Source of the DNA: Chloroflexota bacterium
GTDB lineage: Bacteria; Chloroflexota; Anaerolineae; JAAYEA01
Reading direction: 5' to 3'
DNA: 61,170 nucleotides
NCBI GenBank assembly: GCA_019873665.1
Contig: JAIOAV010000012.1
Span: forward strand, 1-61,170
Every line of letters starts with the position of its first letter. Position 1 is the first letter of the stretch. The translations under genes were made by a program, and so were the position numbers. Of this stretch, positions 32,628-41,388 are shown piece by piece. The notes under the pieces were generated by a model. That model did not search any database, was not told the DNA's origin, and worked only from the letters and a program-made list of their open reading frames with translations.

Positions 32628-34067
32628 ATGGCTGGCAGACCGAATGTCGTGCTCTTTTGCGTGGACCAGTGGCGGGGCGATTGCCTCAGCGTGGATGGCC
32701 ACCCCGTTGTGCACACGCCCTATCTCGACCAGATGGCGCTGAATGGCTGTCGCTTTGCCCGCGCCTATTCAGCCGTACCAAGCTGCATTGCCGCGCGCGC
32801 CTCACTTTTCACCGGGTTGACGCAAGAGAGCCACGGGCGCGTCGGCTACCAGGATGGGGTGCCATGGACCTATCCCATCACGCTGGCGGGTGAGTTCACG
32901 CGCCACGGCTACCAGACGCAGGCGATCGGCAAGATGCACGTCTATCCAGAGCGGTGGCTAGCCGGGTTCCAGCACGTCATCCTGCACGATGGCTACCTGC
33001 ACTTTGCCCGCCGCCGCGAGAACTGGGATGCCATTGACGACTATATCCCCTGGCTGCGTCAACAGCTTGGGCGCGACGCGGATTACTTCGAGCACGGCGT
33101 AAACTGCAACTCGGTGGTGGCGCGGCCATGGGACAAGGACGAATACCTTCATCCCACCACCTTTGTCGTAACGCAGGCGATTGACTTTTTGCGGCGGCGC
33201 GACCCGACCAAACCGTTCTTCCTCTTTCTCTCCTTCCACCGCCCGCACCCGCCATACGACCCGCCGGCATGGGCGTTCGAGCAGTATGTGGATCGACCTA
33301 TGCCCGCGCCGCCGCTGGGGAATTGGTTCGACCTGTGGCGCGAGCACGCCGACCCCTACCGTCCCGACGCAGCGGTGGGGGAAATCCGGCCTGACGTGTT
33401 GCAGCGGGCACGGGCCGGCTATTACGGCCACATGTCGCATATTGACCACCAGATCAACCGCTTTGTGGAGACGCTGCATGAGCGTGGCCTGGCGCAGGAC
33501 ACCATCCTATGTTTTGTCTCCGATCATGGCGAGCTGATGGGCGACCATCATCTCTTCCGCAAGACGCTGCCATACGAGGGGTCGGCGCGCGTGCCGCTGA
33601 TCCTGGCAGGGCCGCCCGCCGCGGGCATCCAGCGCGGTGCGGTGTGCACAGAGGTGGCCGAGCTGCGCGACGTCATGCCGACGCTGCTGGATTGCGCCGG
33701 GCTGGAGATCCCGGCGGGCGTCGAGGGACGTAGCTTACTGCCGCTGGCGCGCGGCGAATCGCTCCCGTGGCGGCCATACCTGCATGGCGAACACACGACG
33801 ATGGGGCAGTCGGTGCAATGGCTGACGGACGGCCACGAGAAGTATGTCTGGTGCAGTGGCAACGGTGCAGAGCAGCTCTTTGACCTGGAACACGACCCGC
33901 AGGAAGAGACCGATCTGACGCGCATGTCAGGTCACGAGGCACAGGTGCGACGTTGGCGCGAGGTGATGATCGCCACGCTACAGGGCCGCGAGGAGGGGTT
34001 CAGCGACGGCACGCGGCTGATCACGGGCCGGCCGGTGCATCCGGTGCTGCGCCGCCTGCGGGAGTAG
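32628..34067 (+). CDS. Sulfatase family hydrolase
   Basis: 479 residues from ATG 32628, with GGGAGG upstream. It starts with RPNVVLFCVDQWRGD (metal Asp13) and carries the active-site segment SAVPSCIAARASLFTG. Cys53 would be the formylglycine precursor, but the motif is CxAxR rather than the usual CxPxR. SDHGELMGDHHLF supplies the late metal-binding Asp and His, and the C-terminal LYLEHDPQEETDLT-type region (LFDLEHDPQEE) is typical. There is no signal peptide, so it is probably cytoplasmic and acts on a small sulfated or phosphonate substrate. No formylglycine-generating enzyme gene lies in the window. Confidence 0.85.
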   Translation: MAGRPNVVLFCVDQWRGDCLSVDGHPVVHTPYLDQMALNGCRFARAYSAVPSCIAARASLFTGLTQESHGRVGYQDGVPWTYPITLAGEFTRHGYQTQAIGKMHVYPERWLAGFQHVILHDGYLHFARRRENWDAIDDYIPWLRQQLGRDADYFEHGVNCNSVVARPWDKDEYLHPTTFVVTQAIDFLRRRDPTKPFFLFLSFHRPHPPYDPPAWAFEQYVDRPMPAPPLGNWFDLWREHADPYRPDAAVGEIRPDVLQRARAGYYGHMSHIDHQINRFVETLHERGLAQDTILCFVSDHGELMGDHHLFRKTLPYEGSARVPLILAGPPAAGIQRGAVCTEVAELRDVMPTLLDCAGLEIPAGVEGRSLLPLARGESLPWRPYLHGEHTTMGQSVQWLTDGHEKYVWCSGNGAEQLFDLEHDPQEETDLTRMSGHEAQVRRWREVMIATLQGREEGFSDGTRLITGRPVHPVLRRLRE

Positions 34068-34074
34068 GCGGCTA

Positions 34075-35307
34075 CTACTCCAGTCGGCGCAGGCGTGGCG
34101 TGAGCAACGTCAGCGCCAGCACGCACGCCAGCACTATTATGCCCAGAATGCCGAGCACCGGCCCGACGCCAATGCGATCCGCCAGAGCGCCGGTGGGCAG
34201 CGTGCCCAGCGGCGCTAGGCCCCACACCATCATATCCACGCCCATCACCCGCCCGCGATACTCGGGCACGCAGGTGAATTGCAGCAGCGTGGCGCCGGTG
34301 ATCATGCAGACATTGTTCCCCGCGCCCAGCAGCATCATCGCACCCAAAGCCAATGGCAGCGAGCGTGCTGCCGCCAAAAGCATCAGCGCTGCTCCCGCCA
34401 CTAGGCCGCCGCCGAGGAGCAGCCATCCCTTGCCACGCACGTTGCTGGCGGAGGCGATGATGACCGAGGTGATGAGGCCGCCGATGCTGGCCGCTCCCAT
34501 GAGGATGCCCAGCCCCGCCGCGTCCAGGCCCATCTCCTCGGTGGTGAATTTGGGCATAAAGGTACGGTAGGGCATGACCAGCACGATCCGCACCAACGCC
34601 ATAGCGACGATCGCCAGCAGCGTCCGCTCGCTGCGCAGATACCCAAGCCCCGCCCGCAGGTCGGCCCACACCGAACGGCAGACCTGCTGTACGGCCGGCA
34701 GGCGGGGCAGTCGCGCTACCGCATAGACGGCAAACACGTTTAACCCCACCATCACCGCGTACGCCCCCGCGACGCCGATCGCCTCCACGAGGAAACCGGC
34801 GGACGACGCGGCGACGGTGGCCATCATCCCCATGGCCACCGCGTTCAGCGAGATGGCATTGAGCAGCGTCTGGCGGTCCACCAAGTCCGACACGATCGCC
34901 TGCTGCGTCGGCATCATCAACGCATAGAGGACACCGCTAACCAGAGCGCTGAGGGCCAGATGCCAGATGGCGATCTTGCCAGAGGCGACCAACAGGGTGA
35001 TCACCGCGAGGTTGATGGTAACCGCCAGCCGTGTCCAGAGGAGGACGCTGCGCTTGTCGGCGCGGTCGGATAGCACGCCGCCATAGGGCGAGAGGAGAAA
35101 CATGGCGACGTTCGTGCCGGTGCTGACGCCGCTGAGGGCAAGCGCCGAGCCGGTGAGTTCATAGACGAGCCATCCTTGCGCGATCGTGCCCATCTCGAAA
35201 CCGGCGGACACGGCAAGGCGACCGAACCAGAACCAGCGAAAGTGGCGGTTCGCCAGCGCGCCAAGAGATGGGGGGCGAATGCGTCCCGGCATCGCGGGGA
35301 GGGGCAC
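34075..35307 (-). CDS. MFS transporter (second copy)
   Basis: 410 residues with twelve hydrophobic segments. The start RHFRWFWFGRLAVSAGFEMG and the loop GVLSDRADKRSVLLWTR are those of the same MFS group as the transporter at 17630-18961. The substrate is unknown. It is convergent with the sulfatase gene (7 bases between stops) and its upstream region runs into the repeat cluster starting at 35425. Confidence 0.85.
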   Translation of the reverse strand: MPLPAMPGRIRPPSLGALANRHFRWFWFGRLAVSAGFEMGTIAQGWLVYELTGSALALSGVSTGTNVAMFLLSPYGGVLSDRADKRSVLLWTRLAVTINLAVITLLVASGKIAIWHLALSALVSGVLYALMMPTQQAIVSDLVDRQTLLNAISLNAVAMGMMATVAASSAGFLVEAIGVAGAYAVMVGLNVFAVYAVARLPRLPAVQQVCRSVWADLRAGLGYLRSERTLLAIVAMALVRIVLVMPYRTFMPKFTTEEMGLDAAGLGILMGAASIGGLITSVIIASASNVRGKGWLLLGGGLVAGAALMLLAAARSLPLALGAMMLLGAGNNVCMITGATLLQFTCVPEYRGRVMGVDMMVWGLAPLGTLPTGALADRIGVGPVLGILGIIVLACVLALTLLTPRLRRLE

Positions 35308-35424
35308 GATCTGCTCCCATACGGTGTGATAGCGGTATTATACCACAACTGGCCCTTGCGCGCTGTGGAGCGGGGTTGTATACTGCCGTAAGAGGCCTCC
35401 AGGGTTCTGGAACTCCTGAGGCCT

Positions 35425-35505
35425 GGGGATTGCTGCGCCGCTGCGCGGCTCGCAATGACAGCGCCAGTGTCATTGCAAGGGAGCGAAGCGATATAAGCAA
35501 TCCCC
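35425..35505. repeat. Palindromic interspersed repeat, copy 1
   Basis: An inverted repeat running from GGGGATTGCT to AGCAATCCCC, with inner arms CGCAATGACA and TGTCATTGCAAGGGAGCGA. It is the first of three related units in the 392-base gap 35308-35699. The core GCAATGACA / TGTCATTGC with GAGCGAAGCGA is, as I recall, a repeat family widespread across bacterial genomes. Confidence 0.75.
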
Positions 35506-35517
35506 AACCAGCCACAC

Positions 35518-35598
35518 GAGGATTGCTGCGCTGCCGTGCGGCTCGCAATGACAGCGCCAGTGTCATTGCGAGAGAGCGAAGCGATCGAAGCAATCTCC
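35518..35598. repeat. Palindromic interspersed repeat, copy 2
   Basis: Same layout as copy 1, from GAGGATTGCT to AGCAATCTCC, with arms GCAATGACA and TGTCATTGC. It is separated from copy 1 by 12 bases and differs from it at scattered positions, so the copies are not freshly duplicated. Confidence 0.75.
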
Positions 35599-35611
35599 AA
35601 CCAGTCATACA

Positions 35612-35660
35612 GGGATTGCTTGGCCGCTGCGCGACTCGCAATGACGTCGGCCGGGTCATT
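35612..35660. repeat. Palindromic interspersed repeat, truncated copy 3
   Basis: The left half (GGGATTGCTTGG...CGCAATGACG) is present, but after GTCATT the right half is missing. It ends about 40 bases before the start codon of the next gene and is the reason an open frame extends upstream of that gene. Confidence 0.65.
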
Positions 35661-35699
35661 CAACTTCTGCTTTCACTACGAGGAGTCGGAGGAGGGAAG

Positions 35700-37673
35700 A
35701 TGACACGAGATGAGTTCTGGACCGCGCCGCGGGGCGATTATGCGTCGCGCTGCCGCACCTTTCTGGAGTACGCAGTGGCAGCGAATGAAGAGACAGGAAA
35801 GGGAGCTCTGGTCTCGCAGATCGCCCGCCTGGAGCTGGGTCGCGGGCCGATTGATGAGGACGCGATCCGCGCGGCGCTCGCCTTTGTGGACGCGCGCCAT
35901 GACTGCGCCGATTTCGTCGTCGCCTGTCTGCTGCGCATCCTCTACCAGTACGTCAATAGCCCCCTCCTCGCGCCCGATCTGCTGGACGCGATCCAGCGCA
36001 CGGTGCGCGGTTTCAAGTACTGGATCGTGGATCCGGGCGATGAGATGATGTGCTTCTGGAGCGAGAATCATCAGCTCGGCTTTTGGGCGAACGAATACCT
36101 CGCCGGGCAGCTCTACCCGGACGCGATCTTTGCGAACACCGGCGAGACGGGCCGCTGGCATATGGCACGCGCCCGCCCCAAAGTGCTCCGCTGGCTGGAC
36201 CTGAAAGCGCGCGTCGGCTTTGCCGAGTGGGATTCGAACACCTACCACCGCGTCAACGTGCAAAACCTCACGAACCTCGTGGACTATGCCGCGGATGAAG
36301 ATGTGGCACTCAAGGCAGCAATGCTTCTAGACCTGATCTTTTTCGATATGGCGGTGGATTCCTTCCGTGGCGTGTTCGGTTCCTCGCATGGCCGCTCCTA
36401 TCCGCCCGGCAACACTAGCGGCCGCCGCGAGGGCACCTCTGCCCTGCAAAAGATCGCCTGGGGGATGGGCAGCTTTGGCGACCCCAATCACGATGCCGCC
36501 CTGGGCCTGGCGACGAGCCGCCGTTACCGCGTGGCGCGCACCATCGAGGCGCTGGCGCAACACTTGCCGGAGGAGCTGGAGAATCGCGAGCACCAGGGTC
36601 TGGCCATCGAGGAGGCCGCTGCCTATGGGTTGAACCTGAGCGATCTGGATCAGGCGATGCTTCTCTGGGAGAGCGGCAAGTTGGCCGCCCACAGGATCGA
36701 GGCGTCGCTGGCGCTGGCCGAGCGCTTTTGCTCACATCGCTTCAACGTAGTGATCCGTCCCTATGCCGAGGCAGTGCTGGGCACCTATCGCGCGCTGGCT
36801 GCCCGGGGCACCCCATACGACGGCGACCTCGACCGCACTGCGCTGCGGCCGGTGGACAAGTACACATACCGCACGCCCGACTATCAGCTCTCCTGCGCTC
36901 AGGATTACCGCAAGGGGCTGCCGGGCTACCAGCAGCATATCTGGCAGGCCACGCTGGGGCCAGACGCCATCGTCTTCAGCCTGCATCGCGGCTCTGCCAG
37001 CGACGAGAGCTACAAATACTGGGTAGGCCGCTTCCCGCGGGCGGCGCAGTACAAGAATGTGCTCGTGGCGCTCTACGACATCCCGGCGCAGCCGCTGCCC
37101 GGCCCCAAGACGGTGATCCCGCCGGAGGCCGGGGGGAACGCCATGCCGTCCGTCGGCCCGGCGGAGGAGGAACTGCTGCCGCGCACCGTGGCGTGGTTCC
37201 CGCGCGACGCGTTCGATGAGGTGGTGGAGCGCAGTGGATGGGTGATGGCGCGCAAGGGGCAGGGATATATCGCGCTCCGCTCGCAGCAGCCGACGCAATG
37301 GAGCGCGCATGGTGTGTTCAAAGGCGAGGGGTTGGTGGCAGAGGGCCGCCGCAACGTGTGGATCTGCCAAATGGGCCGCGAGGCTGCCGATGGCCCCTTT
37401 GCCGACTGGGTGGATCGCATCGCCGCAGCGAAAGTGAGTTTCGGCGATCTGGCGGTGGTGTACGAGGCACCCGGAGTCGGCCAAGTGCGCTTTGCCTGGG
37501 AAGGCCCGCTGACAGTGGACCGACGCAACGTACCGCTGCACGGCTATCCGCGCTTTGATAACCCATACTGCTGCGCGCCGTTCGGCAGCGCGCGCTACGA
37601 GATCACGCATGGCAGCCATCGCCTCGTGCTGGATTTCGCCATCCCGCGCCGTGAGGAGAGCGGGCCGGCATGA
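35700..37673 (+). CDS. Large uncharacterised protein
   Basis: 657 residues from ATG 35700, preceded by GGAGGAGGGAAG. The frame remains open to 35268, but that part is the repeat cluster. The N-terminal 400 residues are helical, with W-, Y- and H-rich segments (MMCFWSENHQLGFWANEYLAGQLYP, of which FWSENHQLGFW is notable) that suggest an alpha/alpha toroid. The last 230 residues are beta-rich. This two-part layout recalls heparinase or alginate-lyase-type polysaccharide lyases, but no signature is certain. There is no signal peptide. It lies near a sulfatase, a Gfo/Idh/MocA enzyme and an esterase, which fits carbohydrate use. Confidence 0.6.
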   Translation: MTRDEFWTAPRGDYASRCRTFLEYAVAANEETGKGALVSQIARLELGRGPIDEDAIRAALAFVDARHDCADFVVACLLRILYQYVNSPLLAPDLLDAIQRTVRGFKYWIVDPGDEMMCFWSENHQLGFWANEYLAGQLYPDAIFANTGETGRWHMARARPKVLRWLDLKARVGFAEWDSNTYHRVNVQNLTNLVDYAADEDVALKAAMLLDLIFFDMAVDSFRGVFGSSHGRSYPPGNTSGRREGTSALQKIAWGMGSFGDPNHDAALGLATSRRYRVARTIEALAQHLPEELENREHQGLAIEEAAAYGLNLSDLDQAMLLWESGKLAAHRIEASLALAERFCSHRFNVVIRPYAEAVLGTYRALAARGTPYDGDLDRTALRPVDKYTYRTPDYQLSCAQDYRKGLPGYQQHIWQATLGPDAIVFSLHRGSASDESYKYWVGRFPRAAQYKNVLVALYDIPAQPLPGPKTVIPPEAGGNAMPSVGPAEEELLPRTVAWFPRDAFDEVVERSGWVMARKGQGYIALRSQQPTQWSAHGVFKGEGLVAEGRRNVWICQMGREAADGPFADWVDRIAAAKVSFGDLAVVYEAPGVGQVRFAWEGPLTVDRRNVPLHGYPRFDNPYCCAPFGSARYEITHGSHRLVLDFAIPRREESGPA

Positions 37674-37725
37674 GCCCTGGAAGTGGTTGCCCTATGCGCC
37701 TGGTCTGGCGCGCACAGTGCGGAGA

Positions 37726-37754
37726 TTGTCAACGCCGCGGCCTGGTGGTAGAAT
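37726..37754 (+). promoter_or_regulatory. Promoter of the GNAT-oxidoreductase genes
   Basis: TTGTCA (37726-37731), a 17-base spacer and TAGAAT (37749-37754) with an upstream TGg (extended -10). It lies 35 bases before the ATG at 37790. Confidence 0.7.
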
Positions 37755-37789
37755 CGGCTGCTCGATGAACACGCGCGAGAGGAGCCGGC

Positions 37790-38749
37790 ATGGATATCGT
37801 GCCTTTTGCCACAGAACATCTGGAAAGCGCCGCCGCGCTCGTCTGCCGTCGCTATGCGCTGCTGACCCGGGAAGCGCCAGCGCTCCCGCCACGGTATGCC
37901 GACCCTGCGACGATCCTTCCCAGATTGCGCGACATCATGGCGGCTGCGCCCGCCGTGGCCGCGTTGGATCGGGGGATGCTCGTGGGCTTTCTGGCGGCAT
38001 GGCTTCTCCCCTCGTTTCGCGGCCAGCCGGGCGTGTTCAGCCCCGAATGGGCCAACGCTGCGCTACTGGAGGTCAGCGCGGTCATCTATGAGCGGATGTA
38101 CGCGCGCCTCGCGGCAACGTGGGTGGCGGATGGCCACATCGTGCACGGCATCGCCATGTTGGCGAACGACCGGGAGGGACTTGCCGGATGGAGCTGGCTG
38201 GGCTTTGGTATGGCCGCGGCGGATGCGGTGCGCGACCTGCAGCCGGTGCGAGGCCTCGTGCCGGACGTGGCGGTGCGGCGCGCCGGGCCGGCGGACCTGG
38301 ATGCCGCCGCGGCGCTGGATCAGGCGCTGTGTGATCATCTGGCTGCATCGCCGGTGTTCCTGCTGCCACGCGACACCGCAGCGCGCAACCGCACGGCGCA
38401 GCGGCTGGCCGATCCGGCAATGGCCATCTGGCTGGCGGAGCACGAGGCCGAGCCGCTGGCGTATCTGACTATCGGCCCGGCAAACCACGACGCGAGCGAC
38501 ATCATCCACGACCCCAAGACCGCAAGCATCGTCGGCGCGTATACCAAGCCCGAGGTGCGGCGTGAGGGGGTGGCGACAGCGCTGCTGGACCGGGCGCTGG
38601 CATGGGCGCAGGAGGCGGGGTACACGCGCTGCGCGGTGGATTTCGAGCCGATGAACGCGCCCGCGGCACGCTTCTGGCTGCGACATTTCATGCCAGTAGT
38701 GTATTCCGTGGTGCGGCACGTGGACGCGCGGGCCTCAATGATGCGGTAA
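37790..38749 (+). CDS. Tandem GNAT acetyltransferase
   Basis: 319 residues; GAGGAG precedes the ATG. The C-terminal half is a clear GNAT domain: SIVGAYTKPEVRREGVATALLDRALAWA (motif A: RREGVA), then APAARFWLRHFMPVVYS. The N-terminal half (DIVPFATEHLESAAALVCRRY, LVGFLAAWL, SWLGFGMAAADAV) looks like a second, degenerate GNAT domain. Such double-domain forms occur in mycothiol synthase-like and other acetyltransferases, but the substrate is unknown. The next gene begins 29 bases downstream. Confidence 0.8.
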   Translation: MDIVPFATEHLESAAALVCRRYALLTREAPALPPRYADPATILPRLRDIMAAAPAVAALDRGMLVGFLAAWLLPSFRGQPGVFSPEWANAALLEVSAVIYERMYARLAATWVADGHIVHGIAMLANDREGLAGWSWLGFGMAAADAVRDLQPVRGLVPDVAVRRAGPADLDAAAALDQALCDHLAASPVFLLPRDTAARNRTAQRLADPAMAIWLAEHEAEPLAYLTIGPANHDASDIIHDPKTASIVGAYTKPEVRREGVATALLDRALAWAQEAGYTRCAVDFEPMNAPAARFWLRHFMPVVYSVVRHVDARASMMR

Positions 38750-38778
38750 GCATCCGTCGCTGAGGCGAGGGGAGGGCA

Positions 38779-39738
38779 ATGAAACTGATACTCGTGGGCA
38801 TCGGTTCATTTGGCTCTGGCTGGTACAAGCGAATCAAGGCAGACCACCCGGAGTTGGATGTTGTCGTGGTGGATCGGGACGAGACGGCGCAGGCCAGAGT
38901 GACTGCCCCCGATCGTTTCTATACGTCGCTTTCCGTGGCGATCGCGCAAGAACAGCCCGACCTCATCGTGAACGCCACCCCGCCTGGCGTGCACACCCTC
39001 ATCAATCACATCGCCTTCGATTACCGCGTGCCGGTGCTGTGCGAAAAGCCAATGGCCGAGACCTATGACGAGGCGCGCCAGGTCGTCGCCCGCGCCACCC
39101 GCGAGGGTATCCCTTTCATGATCGCCGAGAACTATCGCCGCTTCCCACACTGCCGCAAGGTCAAGAAGCTGCTGGACGAGGGTGTCATCGGCCCGCTCGC
39201 CAATGTGCATGTGGATTTCCGCCGGCGCTTTCGCACGACCAAGGCGTACTTTTCGGCGCTGGCCGACCCTTTGCTGGTGGATGTGGCGATCCATCACCTG
39301 GATCTGATGCGCTACTTTGCGGGAGCTGAGGGCGTGCGGCTCTGGGCGCAGAGCTATAACCCACCGGGAAGTTGGTGCCCGGGGCACATGAACGCCTGCC
39401 TCTGGCTGGAAATGACGTCTGGCATAACCATCAGCTACAATGGCAGCATGGTGGCACAGGCCCCGGAGACGACATGGACCGGCGACTGGCTGTTGGAGGG
39501 GCGAGATGGCGCTATCGTGCTGGCAGACGATCGGATCACGCTGCACCGCGCCGGGCAGGGCACGCCCGTGGATGATCTGTCGGACGTTAGCCGTAACGGG
39601 CCGCTGGATGATTTCCTCGCCGCGTTGCAGACAGGCATCGCCGCCGAGACGTGGGGGCCCGATTACCTGCACACCCAGGCGCTTTTGCATGCCGCGCTCA
39701 CATCCAGCCGCGAGGGGCGCATCGTGGATGTCCCGTAG
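38779..39738 (+). CDS. Gfo/Idh/MocA family oxidoreductase (second copy)
   Basis: 319 residues; GGGGAGGG precedes the ATG. The dinucleotide-binding start LILVGIGSFGSGWYKRI, the strand VNATPPGVH and the motif CEKPMAET are typical. A late HH pair (DVAIHHLDLMRYF) sits where the family places a catalytic His. It is a sugar- or cyclitol-type dehydrogenase of unknown substrate. It is not a close copy of the enzyme at 22192-23361. Confidence 0.88.
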   Translation: MKLILVGIGSFGSGWYKRIKADHPELDVVVVDRDETAQARVTAPDRFYTSLSVAIAQEQPDLIVNATPPGVHTLINHIAFDYRVPVLCEKPMAETYDEARQVVARATREGIPFMIAENYRRFPHCRKVKKLLDEGVIGPLANVHVDFRRRFRTTKAYFSALADPLLVDVAIHHLDLMRYFAGAEGVRLWAQSYNPPGSWCPGHMNACLWLEMTSGITISYNGSMVAQAPETTWTGDWLLEGRDGAIVLADDRITLHRAGQGTPVDDLSDVSRNGPLDDFLAALQTGIAAETWGPDYLHTQALLHAALTSSREGRIVDVP

Positions 39739-39920
39739 GGGAATAACTCGGAGATGGCATGAGCTGCCAGGGTTCTTGGCGGACGAACGGCGCGCCAGAG
39801 CGTCGGGGCAGGCTCGTTTCGCCCCGGGCCGGCTGCGTGTACGATAACAAGACACCGAGTCAGGTGGATTGGAGCTTCGCCTGACGGCATCCCATCACTA
39901 CAAGCGAGGAGACACTCCAC

Positions 39921-40664
39921 ATGAGAGAACAACCTGCGCGCTATCTGACACCCATACTCGATGTCGAGATGATCGGCGACATCGTGTTCGGCGCGTCCCG
40001 CGTCGTCAGCGGCGAGATGGAGACACTGCGGCTGGATATCTACCAGCCGGCGGGGGACACAGCGCCGCTGCGCCCGGCGATCCTCTGGTTCCACGGCGGC
40101 GGCTTTCGTCCCGGCAACGACAAGCGGCAGATCTATATCCCCCGCTTTGCCAATGCCTTTGCCGCACGTGGCTATGTGGGCATCGCGCCCGACTATCGGG
40201 TACGTGCTGATCCAGAGTCAGATTGGGCTGGCACGATAGGCGACGCCATCGCCGACGCGCGCATGGCGCTGGAGTGGGTGCGCGCCCACGCGCCCGACTA
40301 CAGAATCGATCCGCGGCGCATCGCGCTGGCAGGCGGCTCCGCCGGCGGCATGATCGTGGTCAGCCTGGTGCACGGGCCGGACGCGCCGACCGGTATATGG
40401 GCGCTCCTCGACCTGTGGGGCACGCCGGGCGCATCGTTCCGGCAGTTTTCAGGGGTGAGTCCCTTGGCTCCCCCCACATTCATCGTGCACGGCACCGCCG
40501 ACGCGTTGGTCCCGTATGAGTGGAGCGCGCAGTTCGCCACTGACCTGGCGCGCGCTGGCGTACTGCATCAACTCCTCACCCTGGAGGGCGCGCCGCACAC
40601 GCCGCTGGCGCACATGGAGCAGATAGTGGCCGAGATCGCGGCGTTCCTGGCAAAACTGCTCTAG
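39921..40664 (+). CDS. Alpha/beta hydrolase, esterase of the Aes/BD-FAE type
   Basis: 247 residues; GAGGAG precedes the ATG. The oxyanion motif WFHGGGF, nucleophile elbow GGSAGG, acid in VHGTADALVPYEWS and a late histidine in GAPHTPLAHM form a full catalytic set, in contrast to the hydrolase-fold protein at 15672. It has no signal peptide. It probably removes acetyl or similar esters from a carbohydrate or small molecule. The 182-base gap before it shows nothing clear. Confidence 0.85.
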   Translation: MREQPARYLTPILDVEMIGDIVFGASRVVSGEMETLRLDIYQPAGDTAPLRPAILWFHGGGFRPGNDKRQIYIPRFANAFAARGYVGIAPDYRVRADPESDWAGTIGDAIADARMALEWVRAHAPDYRIDPRRIALAGGSAGGMIVVSLVHGPDAPTGIWALLDLWGTPGASFRQFSGVSPLAPPTFIVHGTADALVPYEWSAQFATDLARAGVLHQLLTLEGAPHTPLAHMEQIVAEIAAFLAKLL

Positions 40665-40754
40665 ACCACACCTTCACGCGCTACAGGGCCTGGTCTTTGG
40701 CGTATCTCTCCCCATACGTCGGGGTGTTGCGATGGCTTAGGCCCTAATCCCGAT

Positions 40755-40782
40755 TTGACACTGCGGTTTTTTGTGCTATAAT
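40755..40782 (+). promoter_or_regulatory. Consensus promoter of the MarR-ABC exporter operon
   Basis: Perfect TTGACA (40755-40760), a 16-base spacer, and perfect TATAAT (40777-40782) with an upstream TGc. It is the strongest promoter match in the window and must be held in check, fitting the operator that overlaps it. Confidence 0.88.
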
Positions 40783-40797
40783 ATTAGCTAGCTAATA
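40782..40797. promoter_or_regulatory. Palindromic operator, probable MarR site
   Basis: TATTAGCTAGCTAATA is a perfect 16-bp palindrome that begins at the last base of the -10 box and covers the transcription start. A second partial copy, AGCTAGCAA, follows at 40801-40809. Its position fits autorepression by the MarR protein encoded 36 bases downstream. Confidence 0.75.
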
Positions 40798-40832
40798 ATC
40801 AGCTAGCAAAGTGTTTCCCAAGGAGTATTCGC

Positions 40833-41315
40833 ATGCATTTGCCCGATACCGGTTCGATTGACTTTTTGCTGGCGCAGGTATGCCGTCTGCATCGCGCTCG
40901 TGCGCACACCCTGCTGGAGCAGCTCGGCCTCTATCATGGCCAGCCGCCGCTTCTCTTTGCCCTCTGGGAACAGGAAGGTCTCTCCCACACCGAGCTGGCA
41001 GAGCGGCTGCATATCCAGCCCGCCACCATCACCAAGATGGTGCAGCGCATGGAAAAGGCCGGCTTTGTGGAGCGTCGCCCTGATCCTGCCGACCAGCGCG
41101 TCTCGCGCGTCTATCTCACGGCTGCCGGTTACGACGTGAAAGCGCAGGTGCAGGGCGTCTGGCGTCGGCTGGAGGACGAGACGTTCGCGGGGATCCCGCA
41201 GCAGGAGCGCGAGGTGCTGCGCGGGTTCTTGCTGCAGATGCGTGAGAACCTGCTCCGCCTGGCCGGCGAAGAACGCCCCTTAGACGAGTTTTCGCCGCAG
41301 AAGGCTGCGACCTAA
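40833..41315 (+). CDS. MarR-family transcriptional regulator
   Basis: 160 residues; AAGGAG precedes the ATG. The winged helix lies at about 45-115, with LSHTELAERLHIQPATITKM as recognition region and the wing VERRPDPADQRVSRVYLT. It should bind the palindrome in its own promoter as a dimer and repress itself and the two ABC exporter genes. Release is probably by a toxic small molecule, as in LmrCD-type and similar systems. Confidence 0.9.
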   Translation: MHLPDTGSIDFLLAQVCRLHRARAHTLLEQLGLYHGQPPLLFALWEQEGLSHTELAERLHIQPATITKMVQRMEKAGFVERRPDPADQRVSRVYLTAAGYDVKAQVQGVWRRLEDETFAGIPQQEREVLRGFLLQMRENLLRLAGEERPLDEFSPQKAAT

Positions 41316-41388
41316 AACATAGTGGCGCAAGCTCCGCTTGCGCCTCCCCAGGTATACCGCAGGCGTAGAAAGGAGTTATCGTCAAGCG

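Noticed and set aside
35268..35699. 144-residue N-terminal extension of the large unknown protein
   Set aside because: It translates the palindromic repeats (recurring ARNDSASVIARERSD). AGGAGGG lies just before ATG 35700.
41324..41344. Terminator between marR and the first ABC gene
   Set aside because: The 8-bp hairpin GGCGCAAG/CTTGCGCC has no T run. Readthrough to the exporter genes is more likely.
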